Of a DNA stretch of 39,683 nucleotides, positions 7,620 through 14,763 are shown piece by piece. Positions within the stretch are counted from its first letter, which is position 1. Each line of letters begins with the position of its first letter. The stretch covers positions 1-39,683 of the forward strand of contig CALIRX010000060.1 in the NCBI GenBank assembly GCA_938042055.1, in the 5' to 3' direction. This DNA comes from an uncultured Candidatus Saccharibacteria bacterium. GTDB taxonomy: Bacteria; Patescibacteriota; Saccharimonadia; Saccharimonadales; Saccharimonadaceae. Under the pieces are notes generated by a model. It had not been told where the DNA came from. It did not search any database and was given only the letters and a program-made list of their open reading frames with translations. The translations under genes were made by a program, and so were the position numbers.

Positions 7620-8494
7620 AAAAAGGTTTAGGCAGAGGTTTTGGGTCGTTAATTCCAACTAATTTGATCGATGAAACGTTCGATCCGACAGCACAACAGG
7701 ACGTGAAAGTTTCTCATTTGAGAGATATTGCTATTGATCAAGTCGTCCCAGATCCAGATCAGCCGCGTCGCTTTTTTGATGAGAATGCTTTGAATGAGTT
7801 GACGGAATCGGTGCGCGAGCATGGTGTAGTTCAGCCGATTGTTGTGACGCCAAAAGGCGATAAATATCTGATAGTGGCGGGCGAGCGACGTTGGCGTGCG
7901 GCGAATAGGGCGAATTTAACAGAGGTGCCGTGTATTGTCAGGAGTATGAGTGACCAAAATCGCTTGGAGACTTCTTTGATTGAAAACTTGCAGCGACATG
8001 ATTTGAATGCGCTTGAAACTGCGACTGCTTATCAAAAATTGCGCGACCAATTCAATATGACGCTGGAGGAAATTGGCAAGCGTCTGGGCGGCAAATCTAT
8101 AAGCGCGGTCAGTAATACGCTGAGGTTGTTGAAATTGCCGAAGTCTGTACAGAAGGCGTTGTTTGAGGGGAAGCTTAACGAGGGGCAAGCTAGGCCGTTA
8201 ATTGGTTTACCTGATGATGCCGCGGAAGATATTATGAAGCGAGCTATTCGCGAAGAGTGGTCGGCGCGACGGATCGAGCAGGTTGTTACTTTGTGGAAGC
8301 AGGCGAAGGCTAGTCCAATCGAGAACAAGCGCCGCCCAGCAGATATGCCTCACGCAGATGCTGTTGAAAGTCTTTCAAAGCGATTCGGTACAGGTGTGAA
8401 AATTCGTACAAACGGCCGTGGAGCTGGCCAGATTAGTATCAAGTTTAAAGATAATCTTGAATTTGAGCGAATAAGAGAATTGCTAGAAAAATAA
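7616..8494 (+). CDS. parB: ParB-family partition protein
   Basis: ParB binds parS, spreads as a CTP-dependent clamp and stimulates ParA. The 292-residue protein begins with the ParA-interaction peptide KKGLGRGFGSLI. The ParB/Sulfiredoxin CTPase domain follows, with PDPDQPRRFFD, EHGVVQPIVV and the GERRWRA motif at residues 89-95. Then come the ENLQRHDLNALE region and the helix-turn-helix at about 130-165 (TLEEIGKRLGGKSISAVSNTLRLLKLP), and a C-terminal dimerisation tail. It overlaps parA by 4 bases and ends 18 bases before the stop of the convergent lepB. Distinguishing ParB from the close relative Noc rests on the parA pairing. Confidence 0.94.
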   Translation: MKKGLGRGFGSLIPTNLIDETFDPTAQQDVKVSHLRDIAIDQVVPDPDQPRRFFDENALNELTESVREHGVVQPIVVTPKGDKYLIVAGERRWRAANRANLTEVPCIVRSMSDQNRLETSLIENLQRHDLNALETATAYQKLRDQFNMTLEEIGKRLGGKSISAVSNTLRLLKLPKSVQKALFEGKLNEGQARPLIGLPDDAAEDIMKRAIREEWSARRIEQVVTLWKQAKASPIENKRRPADMPHADAVESLSKRFGTGVKIRTNGRGAGQISIKFKDNLEFERIRELLEK

Positions 8495-8512
8495 TCGTCT
8501 AACTATATTCTG

Positions 8513-9118
8513 TTAAAACGAACGAATCTTATTGAATGGAAATATTCGTAGGCTAACTGGCCCAACGATGTCATAAAGGGGGATTGGTCCCATGCAATTT
8601 CGGGAGTCGCAAGAGTAGCTTCCTTGGCGGTGATCGCCCATAACGAATATCGTACCTTCTGGTACGGTCGTATCGACATCTCCAGAAGTAGGTTGTCCTG
8701 GCTCATTTTTATTGACTGAGGTGTCAGGGTTAAATCCGTCGGGGTTTTCCGTATTGTAAACAGTTACGGTGCCGTTTTTCACAGTAACTCGCTCACCAGC
8801 AAAGGCAATTACGCGCTTAACGATGTACTCATCTTTACCTGTCGAGGCGTTGAAATTAGGATTCTTAAACACAATTACTTGTCCGCGCTTTGGAATATAA
8901 TTTTTATTCTGTAATTTTGAACCAGTGACGGGCAATCGATTGACGATCAGACGATCACCGGTGTACATTGTTGTTTCCATACTGGCGCCTTCAACATTGA
9001 AAGTTTGAAATACAAAAGTGTTCAATAAAAGTGTACCAATCACCACGCCAACAACGAAAATGACCATTCCCAGGCCATCTTGTAATTTTGGATGACGATC
9101 CATAAAAGTAGCGTCCAT
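8513..9118 (-). CDS. lepB: Signal peptidase I
   Basis: LepB cleaves signal peptides of Sec-exported proteins on the outer face of the membrane. The 201-residue protein has one membrane segment (residues 17-37). The catalytic serine lies in GASMETTMYTGDRL (Ser46), the lysine in DEYIVKRVIAFAGE (Lys101), and the family box GDHRQGSYSCDSR follows. The serine-lysine dyad is complete. Two cysteines flank the DSR box (YSCDSRNC), which is unusual and could form a disulfide. The frame is open further upstream, but the -10 box at 9126-9131 ends 7 bases before the ATG at 9118, so I choose that start, predicted leaderless. It diverges from the LCP gene. Confidence 0.93.
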   Translation of the reverse strand: MDATFMDRHPKLQDGLGMVIFVVGVVIGTLLLNTFVFQTFNVEGASMETTMYTGDRLIVNRLPVTGSKLQNKNYIPKRGQVIVFKNPNFNASTGKDEYIVKRVIAFAGERVTVKNGTVTVYNTENPDGFNPDTSVNKNEPGQPTSGDVDTTVPEGTIFVMGDHRQGSYSCDSRNCMGPIPLYDIVGPVSLRIFPFNKIRSF

Positions 9119-9121
9119 TGT

Positions 9122-9151
9122 TTCAATTATAAGCGTTTTGTGTGTTATAAT
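9122..9151 (+). promoter_or_regulatory. Promoter of the LCP gene
   Basis: TATAAT at 9146-9151 with a weak TTCAAT (9122-9127) at 18 bases. The ATG at 9160 lies 8 bases past the -10 box, predicting a leaderless mRNA. It overlaps the lepB promoter on the other strand. Confidence 0.6.
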
Positions 9152-9154
9152 CAA
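9126..9154 (-). promoter_or_regulatory. Promoter of lepB, overlapping the divergent promoter
   Basis: On the minus strand, TTGATT (9154-9149), a 17-base spacer and TATAAT (9131-9126). Its -35 box overlaps the -10 box (9146-9151) of the divergent LCP gene, so polymerase cannot hold both at once. The lepB ATG is 7 bases past the -10. Confidence 0.65.
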
Positions 9155-9159
9155 TAGAT

Positions 9160-10803
9160 ATGAAACCACGCAAACAGTCGATGGACGGATTTGTCGCCAA
9201 GCGACCACAGCGAACTTCGTTGGGGGAAATTACTAGCAAAAAAACGACTACGCTCGGGCATTATCGTAGTAACGAAGATAGTCCGCAAGTGTCGAATAAT
9301 GCGACAAGGAATATTCAGCAACCAACTTCTGCTAATAAATTAAAGCAGAATATTAGCGAATCGTTGGCGGCGATTGATGAAAACACCAAGCCTTCTCATC
9401 GGCAGGAGCGTAAGCAGAAGCGTAAGAAAAAGTTAATTACCAGGATTATTCTTGCGATTATCGGAATTATTATTGCAATTGTGGCAGGTTGGCTGCTATT
9501 AAAATTATGGCAGACGATGAACTCGGTGTTCCATAACGGCGGAATCTTAGGGTTGTTTTCGCAGCAGAAGCTGAAAGAGGATGCTTATGGTCGAAGCAAT
9601 GTGCTGATTTTAGGTACAACAGATGACGATCCAGACCATCCAGGTGCGACATTGACCGACTCAATGATGATTCTTAGCGTCAATCAGACAAAGAAAGACG
9701 CGTATATGTTTAGTATTCCGCGTGACTTGTACGTAAAATTTGGCATGGCATGTAATTCTGGCTACGCTGGTAAAATCAATGAATATTTTGGTTGCGTGAA
9801 TAACGGCGATAGCACACAGGCGGAAGCCGAACGAATGGATAAAACGAAGAAATTCATCGGCGATATATTCGGTATGGATATTCAGTATGTGGCGCATATT
9901 AATACTGCGGTGATTCGTGATGCTGTCAATGCGGTCGGCGGAGTTACTGTTGACGTACAGAGTCGTGATCCGCGGGGAATCCTTGATCCAAGCATGGACT
10001 GGATGTGTCGAGCGAAGGAATTGAACTATCAGCAACGTCGCGAACGATGTCCAACGGGTCACTATATGCAATTAACTAACGGCAAGCATGAAATGGACGG
10101 CGAAAAAGCGATGTGGTTCTCTCGAGCGCGTGGTTTGGTAGCGCCAACTTACGGATTGGAACAATCCAACTTTGACCGAGAGAAAAACCAGCAATTGGTT
10201 ATGATGGCACTGAAAAGCAAAGCTACTTCCACGGGAACGCTGACTGATTTTGGTAAGGTGACATCACTGATGGATGCGATGGGTAAAAACTTGCGCACAA
10301 ACATTGACACGAAAGAAATCCGCACAATTATGAACCTTGGCTCGGAGATAAAAGAATCTGATATTCACAGATTGAGTTTTGTGGAGGAAAACAACGTACT
10401 TATGACTACTGGCACGGCGGGTGGCGCAAGCATAGTTCAGCCAGCTGCGGGATTGTATGATTATGATGACATTCGCGCTTATATAAAGTCTGAGATTTAC
10501 GCAACGCCATTATCTAAGGAAAAAGCCACAGTTGCCGTGTTGAATGGTTCCGGCGTGGCTGGTGCAGCGCAGAAAGAAGCGGACAAATTGACAGAATTAG
10601 GGATGAAAGTTGTTCATGTCGGCAATGCTCCAGGCAATGAAAAAATAGGGAAGACTCAAGTTTATCAATTGCCAGCTGGTAAAGAAAAAACCGCCACAAA
10701 AGATAAATTTAAGGAGTTGTACGGCTCGGTTTCATCAGATTCCTCGAAGTATAATTTGAATGTTGATGCACAATTTATCGTTGTTGTGGGAACTGGCTCA
10801 TAA
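9160..10803 (+). CDS. LytR-CpsA-Psr family envelope protein with LytR C-terminal domain
   Basis: LCP proteins transfer undecaprenyl-linked glycopolymers onto peptidoglycan or proteins outside the membrane. This 547-residue protein has a long basic cytosolic N-terminus (1-87) and one membrane helix (about 90-115). The LCP domain at about 140-345 contains SNVLILGTTDDD, LTDSMMILSVN, SIPRDLYVKF, INEYFGCVNN, NAVGGVTVDV and the arginine-rich ALWFSRARG-like strand (AMWFSRARG). A LytR_C domain follows at about 460-545 (ATVAVLNGSGVAGAAQKEADKL). No Shine-Dalgarno sequence is present before the ATG. It diverges from lepB. Pairing with galU, uppS and uppP in this window suggests a glycopolymer-decorated wall. 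Confidence 0.88.
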   Translation: MKPRKQSMDGFVAKRPQRTSLGEITSKKTTTLGHYRSNEDSPQVSNNATRNIQQPTSANKLKQNISESLAAIDENTKPSHRQERKQKRKKKLITRIILAIIGIIIAIVAGWLLLKLWQTMNSVFHNGGILGLFSQQKLKEDAYGRSNVLILGTTDDDPDHPGATLTDSMMILSVNQTKKDAYMFSIPRDLYVKFGMACNSGYAGKINEYFGCVNNGDSTQAEAERMDKTKKFIGDIFGMDIQYVAHINTAVIRDAVNAVGGVTVDVQSRDPRGILDPSMDWMCRAKELNYQQRRERCPTGHYMQLTNGKHEMDGEKAMWFSRARGLVAPTYGLEQSNFDREKNQQLVMMALKSKATSTGTLTDFGKVTSLMDAMGKNLRTNIDTKEIRTIMNLGSEIKESDIHRLSFVEENNVLMTTGTAGGASIVQPAAGLYDYDDIRAYIKSEIYATPLSKEKATVAVLNGSGVAGAAQKEADKLTELGMKVVHVGNAPGNEKIGKTQVYQLPAGKEKTATKDKFKELYGSVSSDSSKYNLNVDAQFIVVVGTGS

Positions 10804-10805
10804 TT

Positions 10806-10814
10806 TGGTATAAT
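10806..10814 (+). promoter_or_regulatory. Extended -10 promoter of the membrane protein gene
   Basis: TGGTATAAT (10806-10814) overlaps the end of the upstream gene's 3' side. The ATG at 10825 is 10 bases past the box, so any leader would be only a few bases. Confidence 0.6.
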
Positions 10815-10824
10815 AGAGTAAGTT

Positions 10825-11589
10825 ATGGAGTTACTGAAAACTGTTAAGCGAAGAACGTTTTGGAGCGAATTAGTTTACTATGTCTTAAATATTGGCTTGG
10901 CGGCGGCATTGCTTGTTATTGCTCAAGCGTTTCAGACCCCATTTCCAGCGTTAGCGCTTGTTGTGCTGAGTAAATGGCGCATAATTGCCGTTCGTCCGCG
11001 TTTTTGGTGGGCAAACATCCAGGCTAACTTGGTTGACTTAACGGTTGGAATTGGTGTTGTTGGTCTGATGTATCTACCTACGTCAGTGTTTTATTTCCGC
11101 GTAGCATTGGCAATACTATATGCAATTTGGCTGGTTGTGATTAAGCCGATGTCTAAGCGCTGGCAGGTCGCCATGCAGTCGTTGATCGCTATTTTCGTCG
11201 GTGTAACTGCGCTTATGGTGGTGTCGTACGAGTGGCCAGTTTCTGTGGTTGTTATTCTGATGTTCTTGATCGGTTATAGTTCTGCGCGCCATTTCCTACA
11301 CAGTTATGACGAAGAACAAACGGTTTTACTTTCGGCAATCTGGGGACTCGTCTTTGCTGAGCTGGGTTGGCTGTCGTATTATTGGACTTATAGCTACGGA
11401 AAGTCATTATTTGGCGGCGTTTCACAGGTTACAATAATCTTATTGCTATTCTCGCTCGTCGCCAGTAAAGCTTACCAATCTTACAACAAGCACAAAGTTA
11501 TTCGATTTTCAGACATATCCGCTCCGGTGATTCTTACTGTCGGAATTATCTTAGTGATGTTAGTATTCTTAAATTCTGTAGTAATTTAA
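10825..11589 (+). CDS. Multipass membrane protein of unknown function
   Basis: I do not recognise this 254-residue protein. About seven or eight hydrophobic segments are visible (near residues 17-35, 68-85, 90-108, 117-137, 140-157, 167-187, 198-215 and 230-252), with short charged loops. One conserved-looking motif is RHFLHSYDEEQ in a loop at about 155-165. No enzyme or transporter signature is apparent. A -10 box lies 10 bases before the ATG and there is no Shine-Dalgarno sequence. Its stop codon overlaps the stop of the convergent prmC: the four bases TTAA at 11586-11589 serve both. Position after the LCP gene suggests an envelope role, but this is only context. Confidence 0.75.
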   Translation: MELLKTVKRRTFWSELVYYVLNIGLAAALLVIAQAFQTPFPALALVVLSKWRIIAVRPRFWWANIQANLVDLTVGIGVVGLMYLPTSVFYFRVALAILYAIWLVVIKPMSKRWQVAMQSLIAIFVGVTALMVVSYEWPVSVVVILMFLIGYSSARHFLHSYDEEQTVLLSAIWGLVFAELGWLSYYWTYSYGKSLFGGVSQVTIILLLFSLVASKAYQSYNKHKVIRFSDISAPVILTVGIILVMLVFLNSVVI

Positions 11590-12410
11590 TCTTGGGCGCC
11601 AGTGAAACGCAGAACTAGGATGTAATTGAGAACTCTCTCTTTTACAAAACCATTTTTTACGGCTTCGTCAATTATTCTATTGTGCTGCTGAGGATCCGCC
11701 TCGATAAATAACAAACCTTTTGAGGTGAGGCATCGTGGTGCTTGTGATATCAATTGCAATATCAGTTTCAATCCTTCGTCTTCGGCGAAAAGCGCAATTT
11801 CTGGTTCGTATTGAAGTTCTGGAGATACGTCCCAATTTTTGTCAACGTAAGGCAAATTGGCAAATATATAGTCGACTGGTTTGAGCTGACCATTAAGTAA
11901 TGATTGCTGTTGAATATGGACGTCCGCATTTAAGGCGTTCGCATTTTTTCCTGCAATATTTAAGGCTGGTTTGCTAATATCGGATAAGATCACCGACAAG
12001 TTGCTTCTCTCTAATTTGGCAGTAATTCCCAGACAGCCAGATCCTGCGCCAACGTCAATTAAAACTTTTTCGGCAATTTCGCTGGCGGTTAGTTCTAAGA
12101 ACAATGAAATTAGATCTTCGGATTCAGGGCGGGGAATTAAAACGGAAGGAGATACGGTAAATCTACGCCCGTAAAATTCTTTATAGCCCAGAATGTAGGC
12201 GATTGGCACGCGGTCTAATCTCAGATCTAGTCTGGCATTTGCGATGTCAAATCTTCTGGGGTCAATTTCTTCGTCCAGGTGAGCGTGTAGGTAAGTGCGG
12301 TTTTTTCGTAAAGTGTTGGCTAATATTAATTCGGCGTCTAATCTGGCGGACGGGATGTTTGCCGTTTTTAAGGATTTTGTGGCAATTTTTAGCCATTCAG
12401 AGATAATCAT
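11586..12410 (-). CDS. prmC: Release factor glutamine methyltransferase
   Basis: PrmC methylates the glutamine of the GGQ motif in release factors. The 274-residue protein has the helical N-terminal domain (ARLDAELILANTL, LDLRLDRVPIAYILGYKEFYGR, PSVLIPRPESE) and a Rossmann methyltransferase domain with the SAM loop DVGAGSGCLG (residues 119-128). The catalytic motif reads NLPY at 185-188 rather than the usual NPPY; the asparagine that contacts the glutamine is kept. The target RF1 gene lies about 730 bases away on the same strand, with one opposite-strand gene between. A consensus promoter lies 7 bases before the ATG, predicting a leaderless mRNA. It shares stop-codon bases with the convergent gene. 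Confidence 0.9.
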   Translation of the reverse strand: MIISEWLKIATKSLKTANIPSARLDAELILANTLRKNRTYLHAHLDEEIDPRRFDIANARLDLRLDRVPIAYILGYKEFYGRRFTVSPSVLIPRPESEDLISLFLELTASEIAEKVLIDVGAGSGCLGITAKLERSNLSVILSDISKPALNIAGKNANALNADVHIQQQSLLNGQLKPVDYIFANLPYVDKNWDVSPELQYEPEIALFAEDEGLKLILQLISQAPRCLTSKGLLFIEADPQQHNRIIDEAVKNGFVKERVLNYILVLRFTGAQD

Positions 12411-12417
12411 ATAGCTA

Positions 12418-12445
12418 ATTATAACATATATCTATGGAATGTAAA
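12418..12445 (-). promoter_or_regulatory. Promoter of prmC
   Basis: On the minus strand, TTTACA (12445-12440), a 16-base spacer ending in TGT, and TATAAT (12423-12418). Only 7 bases separate it from the ATG. Confidence 0.7.
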
Positions 12446-12487
12446 AAGTAAAATGTTTGCAAAAACTGAGAAAAATGGTAAAAAGTA

Positions 12488-12516
12488 TTGATAAATCAAA
12501 AAAGAGAGAGTATTAT
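12488..12516 (+). promoter_or_regulatory. Promoter of the acidic protein gene
   Basis: TTGATA (12488-12493), a 17-base spacer and TATTAT (12511-12516). The predicted transcript start near 12523 lies after the earlier in-frame TTG at 12457, which supports the start at 12553. Confidence 0.65.
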
Positions 12517-12552
12517 AGGCTTCATATCATTAGCGAAAGAGATGAATATATA

Positions 12553-13131
12553 ATGGAACTGCCAAATAATACGCACAGTAGTGAAGCCGCAAAACAAATG
12601 GAGTTTGCAGAAGGATTTAATCTTGAACTGACGACCGAAGAAAAGTTGCGGGCGGCAGTAGAATTTGATGATCTGGTTCAGCTGACGTTGCTTAGGTTTG
12701 CGGGAGATGCGGAAACTTACGATCATACTGAATCGATGGATCGGGTAGAATCGCAAGTTTTATTAGAAATTCCTCAAAAAGACGGATCTTATATATTGGT
12801 CAGTGTGGAATCCGCTCTGCTTGATAATGGAGATAAAGAACGATCCATATCAATTATGGAGTGGGATGAGGGACGTAAAGAGACGCATGATTATTATATA
12901 GAAGATGATCAGGTTTTGAGGTACGATGACAATATTGCTGAGCGGTCGAGAGAGTTAAAGAGAGTACTGCGCCCCGAAGGTATCATCATAATACGTATGG
13001 TTGATAGGTGTAACAATGAAATAGAGAATGATAAATTAGAGCAACAAATGGGGCTGAATCGTCAACCAGTCGGTGTGGACGAAATAAGTAAGTTGGCAAA
13101 ACTATTGGAGTCTGCTGAGCCGCGTAAGTAA
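12553..13131 (+). CDS. Hypothetical acidic protein
   Basis: I do not recognise this 192-residue soluble protein. It has no signal peptide or membrane helix. It looks like an alpha/beta fold: a helical N-terminus (SEAAKQMEFAEGF, TTEEKLRAAVEFDDLVQLTLLRFAG), alternating strands in the middle (ESQVLLEIPQKDGSYILVSVESALL, RSISIMEWDEGRKETHDYYIEDDQVLRYD) and a C-terminal helix (GVDEISKLAKLLESAE). The frame is open from 12457, but a promoter at 12488-12516 points to the ATG at 12553, preceded by GAAAGAG. It sits alone on the plus strand between prmC and prfA and ends 6 bases from the prfA stop. It resembles in style, not visibly in sequence, the acidic protein at 29980. Confidence 0.6.
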   Translation: MELPNNTHSSEAAKQMEFAEGFNLELTTEEKLRAAVEFDDLVQLTLLRFAGDAETYDHTESMDRVESQVLLEIPQKDGSYILVSVESALLDNGDKERSISIMEWDEGRKETHDYYIEDDQVLRYDDNIAERSRELKRVLRPEGIIIIRMVDRCNNEIENDKLEQQMGLNRQPVGVDEISKLAKLLESAEPRK

Positions 13132-13137
13132 GCTGCG

Positions 13138-14208
13138 CTAATTACTAGCATTCTGAGCTTTCAACTCGCGCTCATATCTCTGTAGATTTTCAATCAAATC
13201 GTCGATATCCCCGTTCATTGCAGCGGGGATATTGCTGCGGCTGTAGTGAATGCGGTGGTCGGTGATTCGGTCTTGCGGGAAGTTGTAGGTTCGAATTTTC
13301 TCCGAACGGTCGCCGGTTCCAACCAACGAGCGTCGCTCGGCGCTTAATTTGGCGTTTTCCTCGTCAATTTTCATCTGCAACAATCGTGAACGAAGCACAC
13401 TCATGGCTTTTTCGCGGTTTTTAATTTGCGATTTTTCGTCTTGGTTTGTGACGATCATTCCAGTCGGCAAGTGGGTGATTCGTACTGCTGAGTCTGTCGT
13501 GTTCACACTTTGACCACCGTGTCCACTGGAGCGGTAAATGTCAACGCGTAAATCGTTCGGATTTATTTCAATGTCAGCTTCTTCTGCTTCTGGTAAAACT
13601 GCCACCGTTACAGTTGAAGTGTGGACGCGACCTTGGCTTTCAGTGACTGGAACTCGTTGAACTCGGTGTACGCCACCTTCGAACTTCAATTTAGAGTATG
13701 GTGCGTCGCCCTTGATCATGAAAATAACTTCTTTATAGCCGCCAGAATCATTGGCTGATTCGCTAATTAATTCTATTTTATAGCCGTTAGATTCGCACCA
13801 ACGTAAATACATGCGGTATAGTTCCGCTGCAAACAACGACGCTTCATCGCCACCTGCACCAGCGCGGATTTCCATGATGATATTTTTCTCGTCGTTGGGG
13901 TCTTTTGGGGTGAGAAGGATGAATAATTCTTCTTCTAATTCGGTCAATCGAGCTTCGGTTTCAGTAATCTCAAGTTTCGCCAGGGCAGCCAATTCGCCGC
14001 CTTCGTTGGCTAATTCTTTGGCTTCTACTAAGTTTTTTTCCAGGTTTTCTCGCTCTTCGCCTTTGGAGATAAGCGTTTCTAATTCTGAAAATCGTTTGTT
14101 TTTTACCGTAAAATCTGGTGAGTTGTAAGCATCAGGTTGCGCTAAAAAATTGCTCAAATCAGCTCGTTCATTTTTCAGAGAATCCATATCTAAAGAAATC
14201 TTCGCCAT
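13138..14208 (-). CDS. prfA: Peptide chain release factor 1
   Basis: RF1 reads UAA and UAG in the ribosomal A site and releases the peptide. The 356-residue protein has the stop-codon recognition tripeptide PVT at residues 187-189 (the PXT form of RF1, not the SPF of RF2). It has the catalytic GGQ at 231-233 in SSGHGGQSVNTTDSAVRITH, and IMEIRAGAGGDEA at 111-123. Length and domain order are normal. UGA is a stop in several genes here, so RF2 should be encoded elsewhere. The -10 box (TGATATAAT on the minus strand) lies 9 bases before the ATG, so the mRNA is nearly leaderless. prmC, its modifier, is nearby. Confidence 0.96.
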   Translation of the reverse strand: MAKISLDMDSLKNERADLSNFLAQPDAYNSPDFTVKNKRFSELETLISKGEERENLEKNLVEAKELANEGGELAALAKLEITETEARLTELEEELFILLTPKDPNDEKNIIMEIRAGAGGDEASLFAAELYRMYLRWCESNGYKIELISESANDSGGYKEVIFMIKGDAPYSKLKFEGGVHRVQRVPVTESQGRVHTSTVTVAVLPEAEEADIEINPNDLRVDIYRSSGHGGQSVNTTDSAVRITHLPTGMIVTNQDEKSQIKNREKAMSVLRSRLLQMKIDEENAKLSAERRSLVGTGDRSEKIRTYNFPQDRITDHRIHYSRSNIPAAMNGDIDDLIENLQRYERELKAQNASN

Positions 14209-14217
14209 ATCTATAAA

Positions 14218-14226
14218 ATTATATCA
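14218..14226 (-). promoter_or_regulatory. Extended -10 promoter of prfA
   Basis: TGATATAAT on the minus strand (14226-14218) with no clear -35 at 17 bases. A 6-bp inverted pair TTGACA (14231-14236) and TGTCAA (14252-14257) lies just upstream and could be an operator. Confidence 0.55.
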
Positions 14227-14276
14227 TACATTGACAGATATTTCTAAGTATTGTCAAGTTAAATTAATATAAAATA

Positions 14277-14303
14277 AAACCGCCCAGTGATTGAGCGGTT
14301 TTT
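14277..14303 (-). terminator. Terminator of rpmE, probably bidirectional
   Basis: AACCGC (14278-14283) pairs with GCGGTT (14295-14300). Read on the minus strand it is followed by GTTTTATTTTAT. A T run on the plus side (14299-14303) makes it symmetric. Confidence 0.7.
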
Positions 14304-14327
14304 GGATTGTCGGACTAATTTGTCAGA

Positions 14328-14672
14328 TTATTTAGTCTTTTTGTCTGATTTTGGAGAATCAGTTTTAGCTGCTTTTTTAGCGTTAGCTTTCTTTGCTTTG
14401 TTTGCCAAAGCTGCTTTACGAGCTTCAGCGGCTGCTTGACGAGCCTTAAAGCGATCAACACGACCTTCGGTGTCGATAATCTTTTCTTCACCAGTAAAGA
14501 ATGGGTGTGAAGCTGATGAAATGTGAACCTTAACTAATGGATATTCGTTGCCGTCTTCCCATTTGATGGTTTCGGTTGTTTGCGCTGTTGACTGAGTCAA
14601 GAACGCGAAGCCCGCTTGTTCGTCGCTAAATACGACAGGGCGATAGTTCTGTGGGTGAATACTGCTTTTCAT
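14328..14672 (-). CDS. rpmE: 50S ribosomal protein L31, type B
   Basis: L31 sits at the subunit interface. This 114-residue form starts MKSSIHPQNYRPVVF and has the DGNEYPLVKVHISSASHPFFTGEEKIIDTEGRVDRF signature of type B L31. The zinc-binding cysteines of the C+ type are absent, so it should not need zinc. The C-terminal 35 residues are a Lys/Ala-rich extension (AAAEARKAALANKAKKANAKK), longer than the usual type B protein of about 80-90 residues and likely to contact rRNA. The promoter is consensus and lies 9 bases before the ATG. Confidence 0.92.
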   Translation of the reverse strand: MKSSIHPQNYRPVVFSDEQAGFAFLTQSTAQTTETIKWEDGNEYPLVKVHISSASHPFFTGEEKIIDTEGRVDRFKARQAAAEARKAALANKAKKANAKKAAKTDSPKSDKKTK

Positions 14673-14681
14673 AACTGTTCA

Positions 14682-14710
14682 ATTGTACATAATTTATCGG
14701 AAAATGTCAA
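14682..14710 (-). promoter_or_regulatory. Promoter of rpmE
   Basis: On the minus strand, consensus TTGACA (14710-14705), a 17-base spacer ending in ATG, and TACAAT (14687-14682). The gap to the ATG at 14672 is 9 bases. Confidence 0.75.
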
Positions 14711-14728
14711 AAGTCTGCAATCTTAACT

Positions 14729-14757
14729 TTGCTATTTTGACAAAATTATGACATAAT
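14729..14757 (+). promoter_or_regulatory. Promoter of the phosphoribosyltransferase-like gene
   Basis: TTGCTA (14729-14734), a 17-base spacer ending in TGA, and CATAAT (14752-14757). The ATG at 14764 follows 6 bases later, predicting a leaderless mRNA. Confidence 0.6.
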
Positions 14758-14763
14758 ATAGGT

